Positions 62,852 through 64,000 of a stretch of DNA of 64,000 nt are shown piece by piece. The DNA lies in contig JACRNL010000001.1 of the NCBI GenBank assembly GCA_016234935.1, positions 62,001 through 126,000 of the forward strand. The letters are read 5' to 3'. The stretch comes from Deltaproteobacteria bacterium (lineage in GTDB: Bacteria > Desulfobacterota > GWC2-55-46). The notes beneath the pieces are model-generated. The model was not told where the DNA came from, ran no database searches, and was given only the letters and a program-made list of their open reading frames with translations. Position numbers and translations under genes: made by a program. Position 1 is the first letter of the stretch, and every line of letters starts with the position of its first letter.

Positions 62852-63775
62852 ATGCAACTACCCGAAAACAAATCAAAAAAACAACTCTTATCAAAAAATG
62901 CCGACCCCCGATTAAAACGTTCGAGGGCGAGTATCACCAGACTAACCGGCCTGATGGCGAGTCTGCGCGCCCCTGACGGCTGTCCCTGGGACAGGGAGCA
63001 GACGCTTGAAAGCCTCGCCCCTTTCATAATCGAAGAGGCCTATGAGGTCGTCTCGGCAATTGATTCAGGGTCAATGGACGAGATAAAAGACGAACTTGGC
63101 GATCTGCTATTTCAGATAATCTTCGCAAGCCAAATAGCCGAAGAAAAAAAATGTTTCACCCTTGCATCAGTCATTGATGGAACTGCCCGGAAGATGACCC
63201 GCCGGCATCCCCATGTCTTCGGCGACAGAGAGGCAGAGAAGGCAAAGACCCCGAAGGATGTTTTAAAAAGATGGGACCAAATAAAAAACGCGGAAAAGAT
63301 GGAAGAAAAGCAATCCAAGGGGTCAAGCCCCCTCAGGAGGTCGAGCCCCTCCAGGGTGGGGTATCTCTCCGGCGTGCCGGAGGCCATGCCCGCGCTCCTC
63401 AGGGCGCATAAAATAAGCAAAAAGGCCGCTAAAACAGGCTTTGATTGGAAAAACGCCGCGCAGGTGTTTGAAAAGGTAGACGAGGAGATGGCCGAGTTCA
63501 AGCAGGCTCTCAAAAAGAAAAACAGGCGCAACATGGAAGAGGAAATGGGCGATCTGCTCTTTACAATCGTAAACGTATCACGGTTCATGGAGATAAACCC
63601 TGAAGAGGCGCTGCGTAAAACCATCGGGAAGTTCATCACGCGCTTTCACTACATAGAAAGCAAAGCGGCCGCAAAAGGACGCGAGCTATCCGCTCTGACG
63701 CTTGGCGAGATGGATGCGCTATGGGAAGAGGCCAAGAAAACTAAAAGAAAAAAATCAATCAAAACAGACCATTAA
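62852..63775 (+). CDS. mazG: Nucleoside triphosphate pyrophosphohydrolase MazG
   Basis: A 307-residue enzyme with two MazG domains. RAPDGCPWDREQTLESLAPF, FIIEEAYEVVSAI and KDELGDLLFQIIF; second domain EKVDEEMAEFKQAL and EEEMGDLLFTIVN. The first 30 residues (including a degenerate family B copy) are unlike MazG and have no ribosome-binding site, so the real start may be further in. A family A repeat lies between the two domains (GSSPLRRSSPSR, residues about 155-170). Confidence 0.94.
   Translation: MQLPENKSKKQLLSKNADPRLKRSRASITRLTGLMASLRAPDGCPWDREQTLESLAPFIIEEAYEVVSAIDSGSMDEIKDELGDLLFQIIFASQIAEEKKCFTLASVIDGTARKMTRRHPHVFGDREAEKAKTPKDVLKRWDQIKNAEKMEEKQSKGSSPLRRSSPSRVGYLSGVPEAMPALLRAHKISKKAAKTGFDWKNAAQVFEKVDEEMAEFKQALKKKNRRNMEEEMGDLLFTIVNVSRFMEINPEEALRKTIGKFITRFHYIESKAAAKGRELSALTLGEMDALWEEAKKTKRKKSIKTDH
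62903..62930 (+). repeat. Degenerate family B repeat at the 5' end of mazG
   Basis: CCCCCGATTAAAACGTTCGA-GGGCGAG is diverged but has the B outline. Confidence 0.5.
63316..63360 (+). repeat. Family A repeat in mazG
   Basis: AAGGGGTCAAGCCCCCTCAG and GAGGTCGAGCCCCTCCAG, phase 2 (GSSPLR-RSSPSR), in the linker between two MazG domains. Confidence 0.82.
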
Positions 63776-64000
63776 AAAGATGTCCCCACAGGGTGTTGAT
63801 AACGTGTTGACAACATACCCGATGCAAAACAAAGGCAAGCCGCTTTCAATGGGGTTCGTGCAAGTTGCTTATTTTTTAAGCATAGGTTTTAATTTTAAAA
63901 TCAATAAGTTATGCCTCTCTTAAGAGATTATCATTTAACCGTTCCCATCTGACTATCTAAACTATCACTTCCGCAAAAATGTCTTTAAAAACGGGAGTTC
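63776..64000. other. Gene-free window end with one DnaA-box-like site
   Basis: 225 bases. TGTTGATAA (63794-63802) reads TTATCAACA on the minus strand, a variant DnaA box, next to GTGTTGACAAC. An AT-rich stretch follows (63870-63950). No gene is seen. Too little to call an origin. Confidence 0.35.

Overview
The window is a dense bacterial chromosome segment, probably from a metagenome-type assembly of a Gram-negative anaerobe or microaerophile of deltaproteobacterial or Nitrospirota-like type. That placement is an inference from the gene mix: GlnD, SpoVG, SelA, a GH57 protein, molybdenum-cofactor genes, several ferritin-like proteins and hemerythrin, and GDP-deoxyhexose synthesis. No rRNA or definitive taxonomic marker is present. 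Both ends cut through the chromosome; the first gene is 5'-truncated.

Layout. 0-11.5 kb (+): end of a PHP-domain gene, a PQQ-propeller lipoprotein, GH57 protein, mutS, N-acetylmuramoyl-L-alanine amidase, glnD, xerD. 11.9-16.3 kb (-): two TPR proteins. 16.5-25.7 kb: prmC, then an oxygen/iron group (hemerythrin, ferritin-like proteins, rubredoxin, a bacterioferritin-like protein, a ferritin-like/response-regulator fusion) interleaved with a geranylgeranyl-reductase-type flavoprotein, a MidA-type methyltransferase and aconitase. 25.8-31.8 kb (-): DUF362 protein, ahcY-metK of the SAM cycle, ugd, spoVG. 32.5-43.9 kb (+): glgB, small zinc-ribbon proteins, tRNA-Gly(CCC), an aldehyde dehydrogenase and class III aminotransferase resembling a GABA/amino-acid catabolic pair, another ferritin-like protein, a PAP2-glycosyltransferase fusion, a cyclic 2,3-diphosphoglycerate synthetase-like GTPase and proline dehydrogenase. 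43.9-48.3 kb (-): a polysaccharide operon (wHTH regulator, HAD phosphatase, gmd, rmd-like, glycosyltransferase). 48.4-52.6 kb (-): moaD-moaE-moaB and a GAF/DUF4388 signalling pair. 52.8-57.4 kb (-): the conserved rplU-rpmA-obg-proB-proA block, with a DUF559 relic between proB and proA. 57.5-63.8 kb: MFS transporter, DUF3108 protein, selA, small lipoprotein, mobB, mobA, mazG.

The most striking thing in the window is its load of short palindromic repeats. About 30 copies of a G4/C4 element with an 18-bp (6-codon) period are scattered through it. About 22 of these lie inside protein genes, always in one of two open reading phases, where they encode hexapeptides of the types G-[VA]-[EQ]-P-[LSP]-[QR] and G-[LS]-[NS]-P-[FL]-[KR]. 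In the third phase the element reads TGA, and at three genes (xerD, the aldehyde dehydrogenase, a glycosyltransferase) that TGA is the gene's own stop codon. A second family (CCCCCGCTT...ACACGCGAGGGCAGG) also sits inside genes and appears to provide the ribosome-binding site of prmC and mobB. Other families include REP-like hairpins with a GTAG head, two MITE-like palindromes, and a compound element. They are repeatedly found inserted in one another. The window therefore looks like a record of palindromes invading palindromes and coding sequence, comparable in outline to Rickettsia palindromic elements and REP/RAYT systems; no mobilising transposase is visible here.

Other points of interest are a 22-codon ORF with its own extended -10 promoter, strong ribosome-binding site and overlapping terminator upstream of hemerythrin, and a regulator whose start codon sits in a perfect operator-like palindrome and whose transcript may be leaderless.
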